A stretch of DNA of 7,320 bases from an uncultured Cocleimonas sp. (GTDB taxonomy: Bacteria > Pseudomonadota > Gammaproteobacteria > Thiotrichales > Thiotrichaceae), in NCBI GenBank assembly GCA_937974135.1, contig CALJIH010000026.1, positions 1 to 7,320 of the forward strand, read 5' to 3'. The position numbers were made by a program, and so were the translations under genes. The notes below the pieces were generated by a model. The model was not told where the DNA came from. It was given only the letters and a program-made list of their open reading frames with translations, and searched no databases. This document shows positions 1-5,767 of the stretch, one piece after another (the first letter of the stretch is position 1; each line of letters opens with the position of its first letter).

Positions 1-1046
1 GATGCATTTACAGCATCATCAGCATCATCGAAGAGAGCCATAATGGCATCACCAATATATTTATCGATAAAACCATTATGTTTACGTACCACCGGCCCCA
101 TAACTTTGTAATAGTTATTAAGAAAAATGAAGTTTTCTTCAGGAGTCATTTGTTCTGATAAATTCGTCAAACTTCTAATGTCCGAAAACAATACTGTCAT
201 CTGTTTTTCAATGCTGTCACTTAGTTGCACATCAATAATGCTATGTTTTTCTAAATAGCTTAAAAATTCATGAGGGACAAATCGATCATAGGCTGTATTT
301 GTTTTTGATAGCATCGAAATTGATGACTTCAATGCATTAATCGCCAGAAATAATATCCCAAGGATTAAAACCGTAATTGCAGACATGCTACCCACGGTGA
401 CACCCCACTCAGTTAAAGCAATTTTACGGGTAGCATCCAATGGGTAAATCACCTCACGAACGCCGCGCACATCATTAACTTTCCAATCTTTTTTAGTACT
501 GTGTGGATGAGTATTGTGACAATTAACGCAGCTTTGCTTCATCACCATTGCCTTTGCATAACGCATTGACTTACGACCATCTACTTTTTCAAATCTCACA
601 AAGGGTTTACTACTATCTTCTGCAAAGCGAAAAGTTGTCAACGCCAGACTCTCGAACTCATCCTTTGGCCCTCCACCTTTTCTAAGAGTGAAAGGATAAT
701 CACTATACAATCTATTTATAATATCTGTTTCGGAATTGGTCATAGCCTCAGCAAGTTCAATACTAAACGTCGCAGGAAAAGGAATCGCACCATCGTGATT
801 ACGATAATCATGTGTAGGTGAAATCCCAAGAGGTTTTAAGCGAGAAACTACGTCTGAAGAATACTTAGATTGAACGATTTCAAGTGTTTCAATATAAGTT
901 TCAACATATTTAATGGTTAATTTCTGGTTTATCTTATTCGATAAATGAACCACATTGCCAAAAATAAACGCCATACCAATCACAAACAATAAACCAATGG
1001 AGGTCAGTGGATGTTTATGCAGAATACTTAGCAGTTTAGTAAACAA
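1..1046 (-). CDS. Membrane-bound class III adenylate/guanylate cyclase with periplasmic c-type-haem sensor domain (partial, 3' end outside window)
   Basis: Translating the minus strand gives 348 uninterrupted codons running off position 1. The order is a transmembrane helix (about residues 14-32), a periplasmic domain with a CVNCH haem motif (C173, C176, H177; bases 516-530), a second helix (about 214-237), then a class III nucleotide cyclase domain from about 283. The sensor resembles the DUF3365/Tll0287-like family, whose members bind a c-type haem and are thought to sense redox state or gases. In the cyclase part, FSDI supplies metal-binding D289 and IGDAIMALF supplies D333. K329 in FIDKYIGD sits where adenylate cyclases carry their adenine-selecting lysine, so cAMP is the likelier product; the rest of the active site lies outside the window. 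The start is uncertain. I chose TTG at 1046 because the helix then follows a short basic tail. GTG at 1109 is the alternative. Neither has a clear Shine-Dalgarno, there is no in-frame ATG before the first helix, and an in-frame stop lies just upstream of 1109. Confidence 0.88.
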   Translation of the reverse strand, partial: MFTKLLSILHKHPLTSIGLLFVIGMAFIFGNVVHLSNKINQKLTIKYVETYIETLEIVQSKYSSDVVSRLKPLGISPTHDYRNHDGAIPFPATFSIELAEAMTNSETDIINRLYSDYPFTLRKGGGPKDEFESLALTTFRFAEDSSKPFVRFEKVDGRKSMRYAKAMVMKQSCVNCHNTHPHSTKKDWKVNDVRGVREVIYPLDATRKIALTEWGVTVGSMSAITVLILGILFLAINALKSSISMLSKTNTAYDRFVPHEFLSYLEKHSIIDVQLSDSIEKQMTVLFSDIRSLTNLSEQMTPEENFIFLNNYYKVMGPVVRKHNGFIDKYIGDAIMALFDDADDAVNA

Positions 1047-1506
1047 TGCTAATATTTCGATAAGTAATAGATGATGGGGAGATGTATTCGATTTCTGGTG
1101 TGATGACACCCAATATTGCTGGAAAAGTAATACTCACAGAATCCTCTATAGTTGATTGTCGGATTCAAAGTAAACGTTTTAGAGAAAACTATACAAGCCG
1201 GAGATTAATCGTTATTTATGCATTATATGATAGCACTATTTTGCCTATTCATTTTTTTACTAGATTCAAAGGTTAATAAGACTCTTTCTATTTCAAACTA
1301 AGTTATTAAGTGTTAACGCTTTTTTCTTTACTTTATCATCTAATTAAATTTGAAATATCGTTGTTAACTTTACTTAAATAATGAGATTAGGCATTACTTC
1401 CTCAAACAAAAAGTCTTAAAAAAAGGTTTAACCCTAAAAGAATAAATAGAACTAACACCAACTTTCGAAAGATAACAAAAGGTCCTTTTGAGTTCGTCGA
1501 AGTAAA

Positions 1507-1518
1507 CCCCCTACTTTT
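1507..1518 (+). repeat. C-tract repeat, copy 1 (degenerate)
   Basis: Only the 3' half of the motif, CCCCCTACTTTT, is preserved; the upstream GAAAAAGACA part is replaced by AGTAAA. It shares the trailing GA with copy 3. Alone it would be unremarkable; it is listed because three better copies lie in the same window in the same orientation. Confidence 0.4.
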
Positions 1519-1545
1519 GAAGTGATTACGCTTGTGTTTATATAA

Positions 1546-1656
1546 TTAGCTTACAGTTAGCTTTTTAATCTCTTTTATAAAGCCATCTACAATGTCTTCT
1601 TGCGTCGCCCATAATGCTCCGCGTTGTTTGATGTGAAAATCAAAATCATTGGCGAG
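1546..1656 (-). pseudogene. Possible C-terminal remnant of an unidentified protein
   Basis: On the minus strand a 36-codon frame runs from an in-frame TAA (1659-1657) to a TAA stop at 1548-1546. It has a protein-like composition: FDFHIKQRGALWA, then TQEDIVDGFIKEI and a lysine-rich tail. There is no start codon, and a stop immediately precedes it, so if real it is the decayed C-terminus of a former gene. I do not recognise the family. A chance open frame is quite possible at this length; the ordered mix of acidic, aromatic and amphipathic residues is the only argument for coding origin. A repeat copy lies on each side of it (1507 and 1721). Confidence 0.25.
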
Positions 1657-1720
1657 TTAAGGCTATGAATTTATTTGCAGAAAATAACATAAAGATGCTT
1701 GTGATTAATTATTATTTATT

Positions 1721-1743
1721 GAAAAAGACACCCCCCTACTTTT
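1721..1743 (+). repeat. C-tract repeat, copy 2
   Basis: This copy reads GAAAAAGACA, six C, TACTTTT over 23 nt. Copies 3 and 4 match it at 21 of 23 positions and with one missing A, respectively. It lies between two non-coding stretches, with AGGAGG immediately after but no start codon suitably placed, so that is not a ribosome site for any gene I can find. Confidence 0.75.
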
Positions 1744-1875
1744 AGGAGGTTTTGCAGATCAACCCGCACTTAAGCTAGTCTTCACCGTGCTATAAAATAA
1801 TCTCTCCATACCTAAACTATCATTTCTAAATAGACTACGGTTTCACTTCCACTTTTTAAAGCAACGAGTATCGCA

Positions 1876-1946
1876 AGAAATAATGGATCAGGAAGAAGGT
1901 TGTTTGAGTGAGGTACGAGCGAGCTCCCTTCTTCCCCATTATTTCT
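1876..1946. repeat. 71-nt inverted repeat with 20-bp stem
   Basis: The left arm (1876-1886 AGAAATAATGG, then 1891-1899 GGAAGAAGG) is exactly complementary to the continuous right arm at 1927-1946, apart from a 4-nt bulge (ATCA, 1887-1890) in the left arm. The 27-nt loop is richer in G (TTTGAGTGAGG, then ACGAGCGAGCTC). A 20-bp stem with one bulge is unlikely by chance and would form a stable hairpin in single-stranded DNA or RNA. No T-run follows, so it is not a standard terminator. It resembles the palindromic part of a dispersed intergenic repeat or small non-autonomous element; that classification is inference. Confidence 0.7.
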
Positions 1947-2076
1947 GAGAAACACAGTGAACCCGCAGGGTGCTTTATATGGGGCAGCTTTTTTGATTTG
2001 GCTAACGCCTCACCCTAAAGGGACGTCGTTGCTGCGCGCCAACGTTGTCTCCGCTACGCTTCGGCTGGGAGTCTAG
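1912..2076 (+). other. GC-richer block with ATG-less open frame, probable dispersed-repeat sequence
   Basis: A plus-strand frame stays open from 1912 (after TGA at 1909-1911) to TAG at 2074-2076, 54 codons with no ATG; GTG at 1957 is the only plausible start. The translation includes GALYGAAFLIWLTPHPKG and then RANVVSATLRLGV. From memory, such short translations recur as spurious hypothetical proteins from dispersed repeats in gammaproteobacterial genomes; I cannot verify this here. The block is clearly more GC-rich than its AT-rich surroundings and begins inside the inverted repeat at 1876-1946, so the two are probably one element. I would not annotate it as a functional gene. Confidence 0.4.
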
Positions 2077-2083
2077 GGAGGCA

Positions 2084-2112
2084 TTGTAAATACAAAACAA
2101 ACCCTGTATAAA
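2084..2112 (+). promoter_or_regulatory. Candidate sigma-70 promoter for the 448-residue gene
   Basis: TTGTAA (2084-2089, four of six consensus bases) and TATAAA (2107-2112, five of six) are separated by exactly 17 nt. Transcription would begin at about 2118-2120, on or next to the ATG at 2120. This fits the absence of a Shine-Dalgarno before that ATG and suggests a leaderless mRNA. It is a by-eye match in AT-rich DNA. Confidence 0.4.
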
Positions 2113-2119
2113 TTCACGC

Positions 2120-3466
2120 ATGCAGAAAAAAATCCTATTGAGTGTGTTGCTATTGATGGTATGCGCATCACTCTTGGTGTTTTTTAAATTTTCGCGAGAC
2201 TTACACGACGCCGTTGAGGTTTTGCATCAATCAAGCTTTCCGCAGCTTGCTGAAGGGCGCAATAAACGCCTTGAATCTAGTGTTTCAGATCCAATCACTC
2301 CGCTAGCTTTAAAAACAACGGTTATTGCCGATAAGCCTGAGGAAGTGGTTTCTAAAGCTATTGCAGATCAAGAAATCGTAGGCACCGTGAAAAATGAAAA
2401 AGGTGAGCCTCTGGCGGGGGTATTAATTTATAGCAAAGGTGAATTCTCACCACAGTTGAGTGATGAGAGTGGTCAATATCGTATTGCGTTTAAACCTAAT
2501 AACGCAGATTTACTTATGCACTTTAGGCTAGATGGATACGATAAATTCAAGACCTCGATAGCTCCTGCTGATTTTTCTGGAGAGTCAACGCTCGTTCGCG
2601 ATGTTGTTTTAAACGAAGCCTTGGATACGAAATCAACCACCAATTTGCGCGGCAGAGTCACAAACCCGAATGGCGAAGGCGTTGCAGATCAACAAATTTA
2701 TTTAATCACCTTGGGCGACTACACTGAAAACGAGGTACGATTTTTCGATTTTGCGAGTACCGATGAGAACGGTTATTTTGTGCTGGACGATATATCCATC
2801 AATACTCGCTATCAATTGCAGGTGCTGGCGGGTAATGGTTACGGCAAAACAGAAGTCAGTGATATTTTGGTAAACAACAATATGCCAGATATCGATGTTA
2901 TTCTCTCTGATCAGTCATTTACTAGCGTTTCGGGTCAATTGATTGATCGCGAGGGTGTCCCTTTACCCAATGTAAACATTACTGTGAGTAGTATTTCAGG
3001 TGGTGATGTTAATGCTGAAGAAAATAATCAGATTGAATTAGTCACAGATGATGCAGGGATTTTTCAACTGGATAGATTTCCTGAAGGCGAGACAATGTTT
3101 AGCCTAAAAACACCCGCTGAGATTGAAATAACGGGCGTAACATTAACCCAAATAAATGTGGAAAATATTGTATTACCCATCGATGTAGGCAGTCATTTTG
3201 TATCGGGTATTGTCAGCAATAGCGCAGGTGAAATTGTGCAAGATGCTATTGTCACGATGCAATCGACGTATTCAATCGGGAATATTAATAGCGTGTCCGT
3301 TCGATCCCTGAAAACCGATGATTCAGGTGTTTTTGCCTTTGAAAACTTTGGGCCTGATATTCGTTATATTAATGTGGCAAAGAGCGGATATATCTCACAA
3401 ACGGTTATTCACGAAGTGGATGCATCGGGCAGTCAAATTATGATTGTATTGGACCGCGTCGAGTAG
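2120..3466 (+). CDS. Membrane-anchored periplasmic protein with four carboxypeptidase-regulatory-like domains
   Basis: The 448-residue product starts with MQKK and a hydrophobic segment (about 5-22) lacking an obvious cleavage site, so it is probably a signal anchor with the rest in the periplasm. A linker (about 25-84) leads into four tandem units of about 85 residues: 86-166, 176-263, 269-354 and 360-446. Each opens with a V-x-G-x-V strand and a GE/GV-type turn, and carries a central D-[ED]-x-G-x-[FY] turn: SDESGQY 114-120, TDENGYF 214-220, TDDAGIF 309-315, TDDSGVF 399-405. This is the pattern of CarboxypepD_reg-like (Pfam CL0287-type) beta-sandwich domains, which act as structural or binding modules and have no catalytic site. 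The specific role is unknown; scaffolding, a stalk or surface binding are possible. The ATG at 2120 is chosen because later starts would lose the anchor; no Shine-Dalgarno precedes it. It appears to be a single-gene unit, with repeat copy 3 beginning 11 nt after the stop. Confidence 0.85.
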   Translation: MQKKILLSVLLLMVCASLLVFFKFSRDLHDAVEVLHQSSFPQLAEGRNKRLESSVSDPITPLALKTTVIADKPEEVVSKAIADQEIVGTVKNEKGEPLAGVLIYSKGEFSPQLSDESGQYRIAFKPNNADLLMHFRLDGYDKFKTSIAPADFSGESTLVRDVVLNEALDTKSTTNLRGRVTNPNGEGVADQQIYLITLGDYTENEVRFFDFASTDENGYFVLDDISINTRYQLQVLAGNGYGKTEVSDILVNNNMPDIDVILSDQSFTSVSGQLIDREGVPLPNVNITVSSISGGDVNAEENNQIELVTDDAGIFQLDRFPEGETMFSLKTPAEIEITGVTLTQINVENIVLPIDVGSHFVSGIVSNSAGEIVQDAIVTMQSTYSIGNINSVSVRSLKTDDSGVFAFENFGPDIRYINVAKSGYISQTVIHEVDASGSQIMIVLDRVE

Positions 3467-3476
3467 TTTTTTAAAG

Positions 3477-3499
3477 GAAAAAGACACCCCCCACCTTTT
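3477..3499 (+). repeat. C-tract repeat, copy 3
   Basis: GAAAAAGACACCCCCC is followed by ACCTTTT, matching copy 2 at 21 of 23 positions. It begins 11 nt after the TAG of the 448-residue gene, so it would lie in that transcript's 3' end. It has no hairpin potential of its own. Confidence 0.75.
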
Positions 3500-3776
3500 G
3501 ACTTATTTTACTCGCCCTTCGGATCGTCGTCACTGACGCTCCTTTGTTGCCTCAATATCGTTCGATTTTCGGTTTTGCCGCGCTAAATGTAAGTGCATTT
3601 TTATCTGTTTAATTGCTCGATTTCATTCATTCAAACTCACAATTATTAAGATCTGATTAGATTAATTTAATATTTTTCAAAATAATTTGCTTAATTTTTA
3701 ACCAATTTCAATAGAGCAATAAACATCCTCTTACAAACAGATTCTATTTCCATAGATATCATTTACTTAACCCATA

Positions 3777-3792
3777 TTTAAACCTGTTTAAA
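3777..3792. promoter_or_regulatory. 16-bp dyad, possible operator
   Basis: TTTAAACCTGTTTAAA consists of two perfect 7-nt arms (TTTAAAC / GTTTAAA) around a 2-nt centre. It lies about 190 nt upstream of the OmpA-like start. The size and symmetry suit a dimeric regulator, but AT-rich palindromes arise by chance easily. Confidence 0.25.
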
Positions 3793-3897
3793 AATCAATT
3801 TTTTCAGGATGAAAACCTCATATTTTTGATCTTTTGCACGATATTCATTGAATTGTGTTTTGGAACTTTCTCGTTGTAGCGGGCCTCTCAATATCCA

Positions 3898-3933
3898 TGT
3901 AGCAAAAAAGATACATGTATCATTTTCGCTACA
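3898..3933. promoter_or_regulatory. 36-bp imperfect palindrome upstream of the OmpA-like gene
   Basis: The arms TGTAGCAAAAAAGATACA and TGTATCATTTTCGCTACA abut with no spacer and pair at 16 of 18 positions; the centre is the perfect 12-mer GATACATGTATC. A further TGTAGC lies at 3875-3880. The right end is 47 nt before the chosen ATG (3981), so the element is either an operator or, if transcribed, a strong hairpin in the 5' leader. An in-frame ATG at 3915 lies at its centre, which argues against translation starting there. Confidence 0.5.
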
Positions 3934-3967
3934 CTTTGAATAAAAAATGCTTTAAAAAAATTATTAT

Positions 3968-3971
3968 GGAG
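3968..3971 (+). promoter_or_regulatory. Shine-Dalgarno deciding the OmpA-like start
   Basis: GGAG lies 9 nt before the ATG at 3981. In-frame ATGs at 3915 and 3966 have no such site, and starting at 3981 leaves a normal-length basic N-terminus before the signal-peptide core. Confidence 0.7.
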
Positions 3972-3980
3972 TACACAAAA

Positions 3981-4724
3981 ATGGATATCAAAAGTACACA
4001 ATTTAGAAAGTTAGTTGTCGAGAAGGCGATGCAAGCTGTTAATGTGGTGGGTATGAGCCTTGTAATAAGTATCGGCATGGCTACGGTTGCTGCTGCCCAC
4101 AGCGGTGGTTATGTAAGCGATGGTAATGGCAATGTCGTTCGTGATGGCAATGGTAATTGCGTCAGAGCTGCGTTGGGAAATCCTTTTCCTGAGTGTGAAC
4201 CTAAAATTATGCGAGGCCAAGATATTAAAAAGCCCGCCGAGCCAAAGCCTGTGGTGATTGCCCCACCACCAAAACCAGTTAAGGTCGTTGTGCCTCCACC
4301 ACCAAAGCCAGTAGTCAAAGCGCCACCTAAGCCACGCATGATGACTAAAGTATTGCGCTTAAATGAAGCCTCAGGTGCAAATTTTGGATTTGATAAGGAT
4401 AATCTCACTGATAAAGCACAACAGCAGTTATCGAGCTTTGCGGCGACGGTGAGAAGTTCAAAGATTAATCCTTCAAATGTTTCGATTGTTGGTCATACCG
4501 ACAGCACCGGACCTGAGAGTTATAACCAAACGCTGTCTGAGAGACGTGCGAATTCTGTAGCGAGTTATTTATCGAATCAAGGTATCGATAGACGCGCAAT
4601 GCAGGTTTCTGGCAGAGGCGAGTCACAACCGGTTGCGAGTAATAAAACTCGTGCAGGACGCGCACAAAATCGTCGTGTTGATATCCGCGTGACAGGCCAG
4701 CGTACGATAACGGTAAAACAATAA
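3981..4724 (+). CDS. OmpA-family peptidoglycan-binding envelope protein
   Basis: The 247-residue product has a long signal peptide (about 1-39, ending VAAA before H40), a short mature N-terminus with two cysteines (C60, C72), a proline/lysine-rich linker (about 85-119) and an OmpA C-terminal domain (about 124-237). Within that domain FGFDKDNL, VGHTDSTG (161-167), LSERRA (175-180) and QNRRVDIRV are family hallmarks; D164 and R179 fall at the positions known in OmpA-like domains to bind the diaminopimelate of peptidoglycan. The N-terminal stretch contains an 8-residue tandem repeat (DGNGNVVR then DGNGNCVR, 47-62), a motif common in proteobacterial OmpA-like proteins. There is no beta-barrel and no lipobox, so it is probably a periplasmic or peripherally outer-membrane-attached protein tethered to the cell wall by its C-terminal domain. 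It is preceded by a large dyad and followed by a terminator, hence probably monocistronic. The start at 3981 is chosen by its Shine-Dalgarno. Confidence 0.92.
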   Translation: MDIKSTQFRKLVVEKAMQAVNVVGMSLVISIGMATVAAAHSGGYVSDGNGNVVRDGNGNCVRAALGNPFPECEPKIMRGQDIKKPAEPKPVVIAPPPKPVKVVVPPPPKPVVKAPPKPRMMTKVLRLNEASGANFGFDKDNLTDKAQQQLSSFAATVRSSKINPSNVSIVGHTDSTGPESYNQTLSERRANSVASYLSNQGIDRRAMQVSGRGESQPVASNKTRAGRAQNRRVDIRVTGQRTITVKQ

Positions 4725-4752
4725 TATAAGCCGTTATTACGTGAGAGGGTTC

Positions 4753-4783
4753 AAGGCCAGATTTATTCTGGCTTTGGGCTTTT
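4753..4783 (+). terminator. Rho-independent-type terminator of the OmpA-like gene
   Basis: Arms AAGGCCAGA (4753-4761) and TCTGGCTTT (4767-4775) form a 9-bp stem with one G-T pair and a 5-nt loop, 28 nt after the stop. The T-run is interrupted (TTTGGGCTTTT), so efficiency may be moderate. Confidence 0.65.
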
Positions 4784-4828
4784 AGGGTTGTTGGACTTTC
4801 TAGAGATGCAAGTATAGAAAAGATAATT

Positions 4829-4850
4829 GAAAAGACACCCCCCTACTTTT
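4829..4850 (+). repeat. C-tract repeat, copy 4
   Basis: GAAAAGACACCCCCC then TACTTTT, identical to copy 2 except for one fewer A. It lies about 105 nt after the OmpA-like stop, beyond the terminator, and has the same orientation as the other copies. Confidence 0.75.
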
Positions 4851-5107
4851 ATGGCTTTTCAACCTCTTAATGTAAATGTCAAATGAAGATATACAAGATA
4901 AGTTTTGTGTTGTTATTAACTCTTAATTTATGAATATAAAAATTGCATTGAGCTACCTTCTGTCAGACATTACTGTTTGCGTACAACTAATTTATATAAT
5001 ATATATTTCACCCGTTCTAAAGTTTTATTTTACTTTTTATGGGAAATCCCAAGAAGAAGATACTGTTATTACTCTCTAACTCATCGAGGAATCTTGGGCG
5101 CCCCATT
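4851..5107. other. AT-rich leader region before the small secreted protein gene
   Basis: No gene is visible apart from a possible N-terminal extension of the next gene from an ATG at 5039. A perfect TATAAT (4995-5000) is the best promoter element, but no good -35 lies at the right spacing. Between 5039 and 5107 GC-rich palindromes stand out: GGGAAATCCC (5041-5050), GGGCGCCC (5096-5103), and CCCAAG (5048-5053) complementary to CTTGGG (5093-5098). Confidence 0.5.
4995..5000 (+). promoter_or_regulatory. Candidate -10 box (TATAAT)
   Basis: This is a perfect consensus hexamer lying 108 nt upstream of the ATG at 5108. Transcription would begin near 5007 and include a structured leader. The DNA here is a TATA-rich run and no convincing -35 is present, so this is tentative. 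Confidence 0.3.
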
Positions 5108-5632
5108 ATGAATTTTCATTCTTTAAAAATTTCTAAAATACTTTTAATCACGTTATTTATCGTAGCCAGTAATCGCTATGTCCAAGCAGCTGACGACTCC
5201 ACTCAAATTAGATTAAGCTATAAACATATCGAATATCTAAATTTTACGGGTACTGCGGTAGGGGCTGCTAAAGAGTTCAATGCTAACGAATTAATACCTA
5301 CTAATGCCATCGGCCAAGTAACATTCGGTTCGAATCAATCCATTAATTTGGGGACTTTAGGTTTAAACTCGAATATTCCAGGGGATTGTACTTTGGACTT
5401 TAACACTATTAACAATTTTAGATTAGTTCACCAAACATTAGGACAGACACTCACTTCTTATCAATTAAAGTATAAAAATACAAATATCAGCCAAGGAAAT
5501 AACAATCAGATCGTTTTACCTTGTACTTCACCGCTTAGTAATATTGATTTTAAAGCGACTGGCGCCATTACTGAAGCGCCGAGTAAAGGTGTATATCAAG
5601 ATATCATTAGAATTACGGTCACCTCGGAATAA
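5108..5632 (+). CDS. Small secreted protein with two cysteines, family not recognised
   Basis: From the ATG at 5108 the product has 174 residues: a basic N-terminus, a hydrophobic core (about 10-20) and a likely signal peptidase site after VQA (residue 27). The mature 147 residues are rich in N, T, S and I and alternate like a beta-sandwich. C94 (PGDCTLDF) and C139 (VLPCTSP) could form the only disulphide. The C-terminus (GVYQDIIRITVTSE) resembles the final strand of pilin-like or spore-coat-U-like secreted domains, which is only a hint at an adhesin or fimbrial-type fold. An in-frame ATG at 5039 would add 23 residues, but the hydrophobic core would then lie unusually far in; neither start has a good Shine-Dalgarno. 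No chaperone or usher gene is in the window, which weakens the fimbrial idea. The gene lies between spacers and is probably transcribed alone. Confidence 0.75.
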   Translation: MNFHSLKISKILLITLFIVASNRYVQAADDSTQIRLSYKHIEYLNFTGTAVGAAKEFNANELIPTNAIGQVTFGSNQSINLGTLGLNSNIPGDCTLDFNTINNFRLVHQTLGQTLTSYQLKYKNTNISQGNNNQIVLPCTSPLSNIDFKATGAITEAPSKGVYQDIIRITVTSE

Positions 5633-5758
5633 CGTTGTATTTCGAGTAGTTCAAAAGCTTTAGATCATGTTTTTGATTTTTTAATTCCCTTATCAAATTT
5701 CTGTTGTTTTTCATCTATTTAAAATACCTTCTATACTCTGAGAATATTTTAAATATAT

Positions 5759-5762
5759 GGAG
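5759..5762 (+). promoter_or_regulatory. Shine-Dalgarno of alkB
   Basis: GGAG stands 5 nt before the ATG at 5768. Upstream, TATACT (5732-5737, five of six -10 bases) with TTTTCA (5708-5713, 18-nt spacer) is a possible promoter, which would give a leader of about 25 nt. Confidence 0.65.
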
Positions 5763-5767
5763 TTTCT

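Larger units (their letters stand above)
1110..2119. other. Gene-free kilobase with repeats and remnants
   Basis: No convincing intact gene is visible on either strand. About 1110-1460 is AT-rich and should contain the promoter of the minus-strand cyclase; a weak pair reading TTTACT / TATAGA on the minus strand (1174-1145, 18-nt spacer) is the best I can find. A perfect 10-nt palindrome (CTTTCGAAAG, 1462-1471) and a 15-nt one (CAAAAGGTCCTTTTG, 1476-1490) precede a degenerate repeat copy at 1507. A small coding remnant lies at 1546-1656 and a good repeat copy at 1721. From about 1860 to 2080 the sequence becomes more GC-rich and contains a long inverted repeat and an ATG-less open frame. These parts are listed separately. 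Confidence 0.6.
3467..3980. other. Intergenic region upstream of the OmpA-like gene
   Basis: This 514-nt stretch has three parts. First comes repeat copy 3, directly after the previous gene. About 3510-3590 is a GC-richer patch with a CGTCACTGACG dyad; read on the minus strand it gives a 24-codon ATG-less frame ending DDDPKGE-stop, similar in feel to the repeat block at 1912-2076. The remainder, about 3600-3980, is very AT-rich and holds two palindromes listed separately and the leader of the OmpA-like gene. I could not choose a convincing promoter in this AT-rich DNA, and no further gene is visible. Confidence 0.6.

Noticed and set aside
1082..1276. 64-codon plus-strand open frame starting with ATG
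   Set aside because: It overlaps the start region of the minus-strand cyclase, has no Shine-Dalgarno, and its translation has no domain, signal or membrane pattern. It looks like a chance frame in the cyclase leader.
1738..1752. AGGAGG after repeat copy 2 as a ribosome-binding site
   Set aside because: No ATG, GTG or TTG with a usable frame follows at a suitable distance.
2120..2185. Lipoprotein signal at C15 of the 448-residue protein
   Set aside because: The residues before the cysteine are L-M-V, and a lipobox needs G, A or S at -1. The hydrophobic run continues past the cysteine, as in a membrane anchor.
3915..3980. Longer N-terminus of the OmpA-like protein from ATG 3915 or 3966
   Set aside because: The first ATG is at the centre of a 36-bp palindrome, neither has a Shine-Dalgarno, and the extra residues push the signal peptide inward. 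GGAG is correctly placed for 3981.
4109..4408. 99-codon minus-strand frame with glycine-rich translation
   Set aside because: It is the antisense of the proline-rich linker of the OmpA-like gene (proline codons read backwards give glycine); a shadow frame.
1721..4850. CRISPR array or regular tandem repeat made by the C-tract motif
   Set aside because: The copies are hundreds to thousands of bases apart with genes between them, with no uniform spacers.
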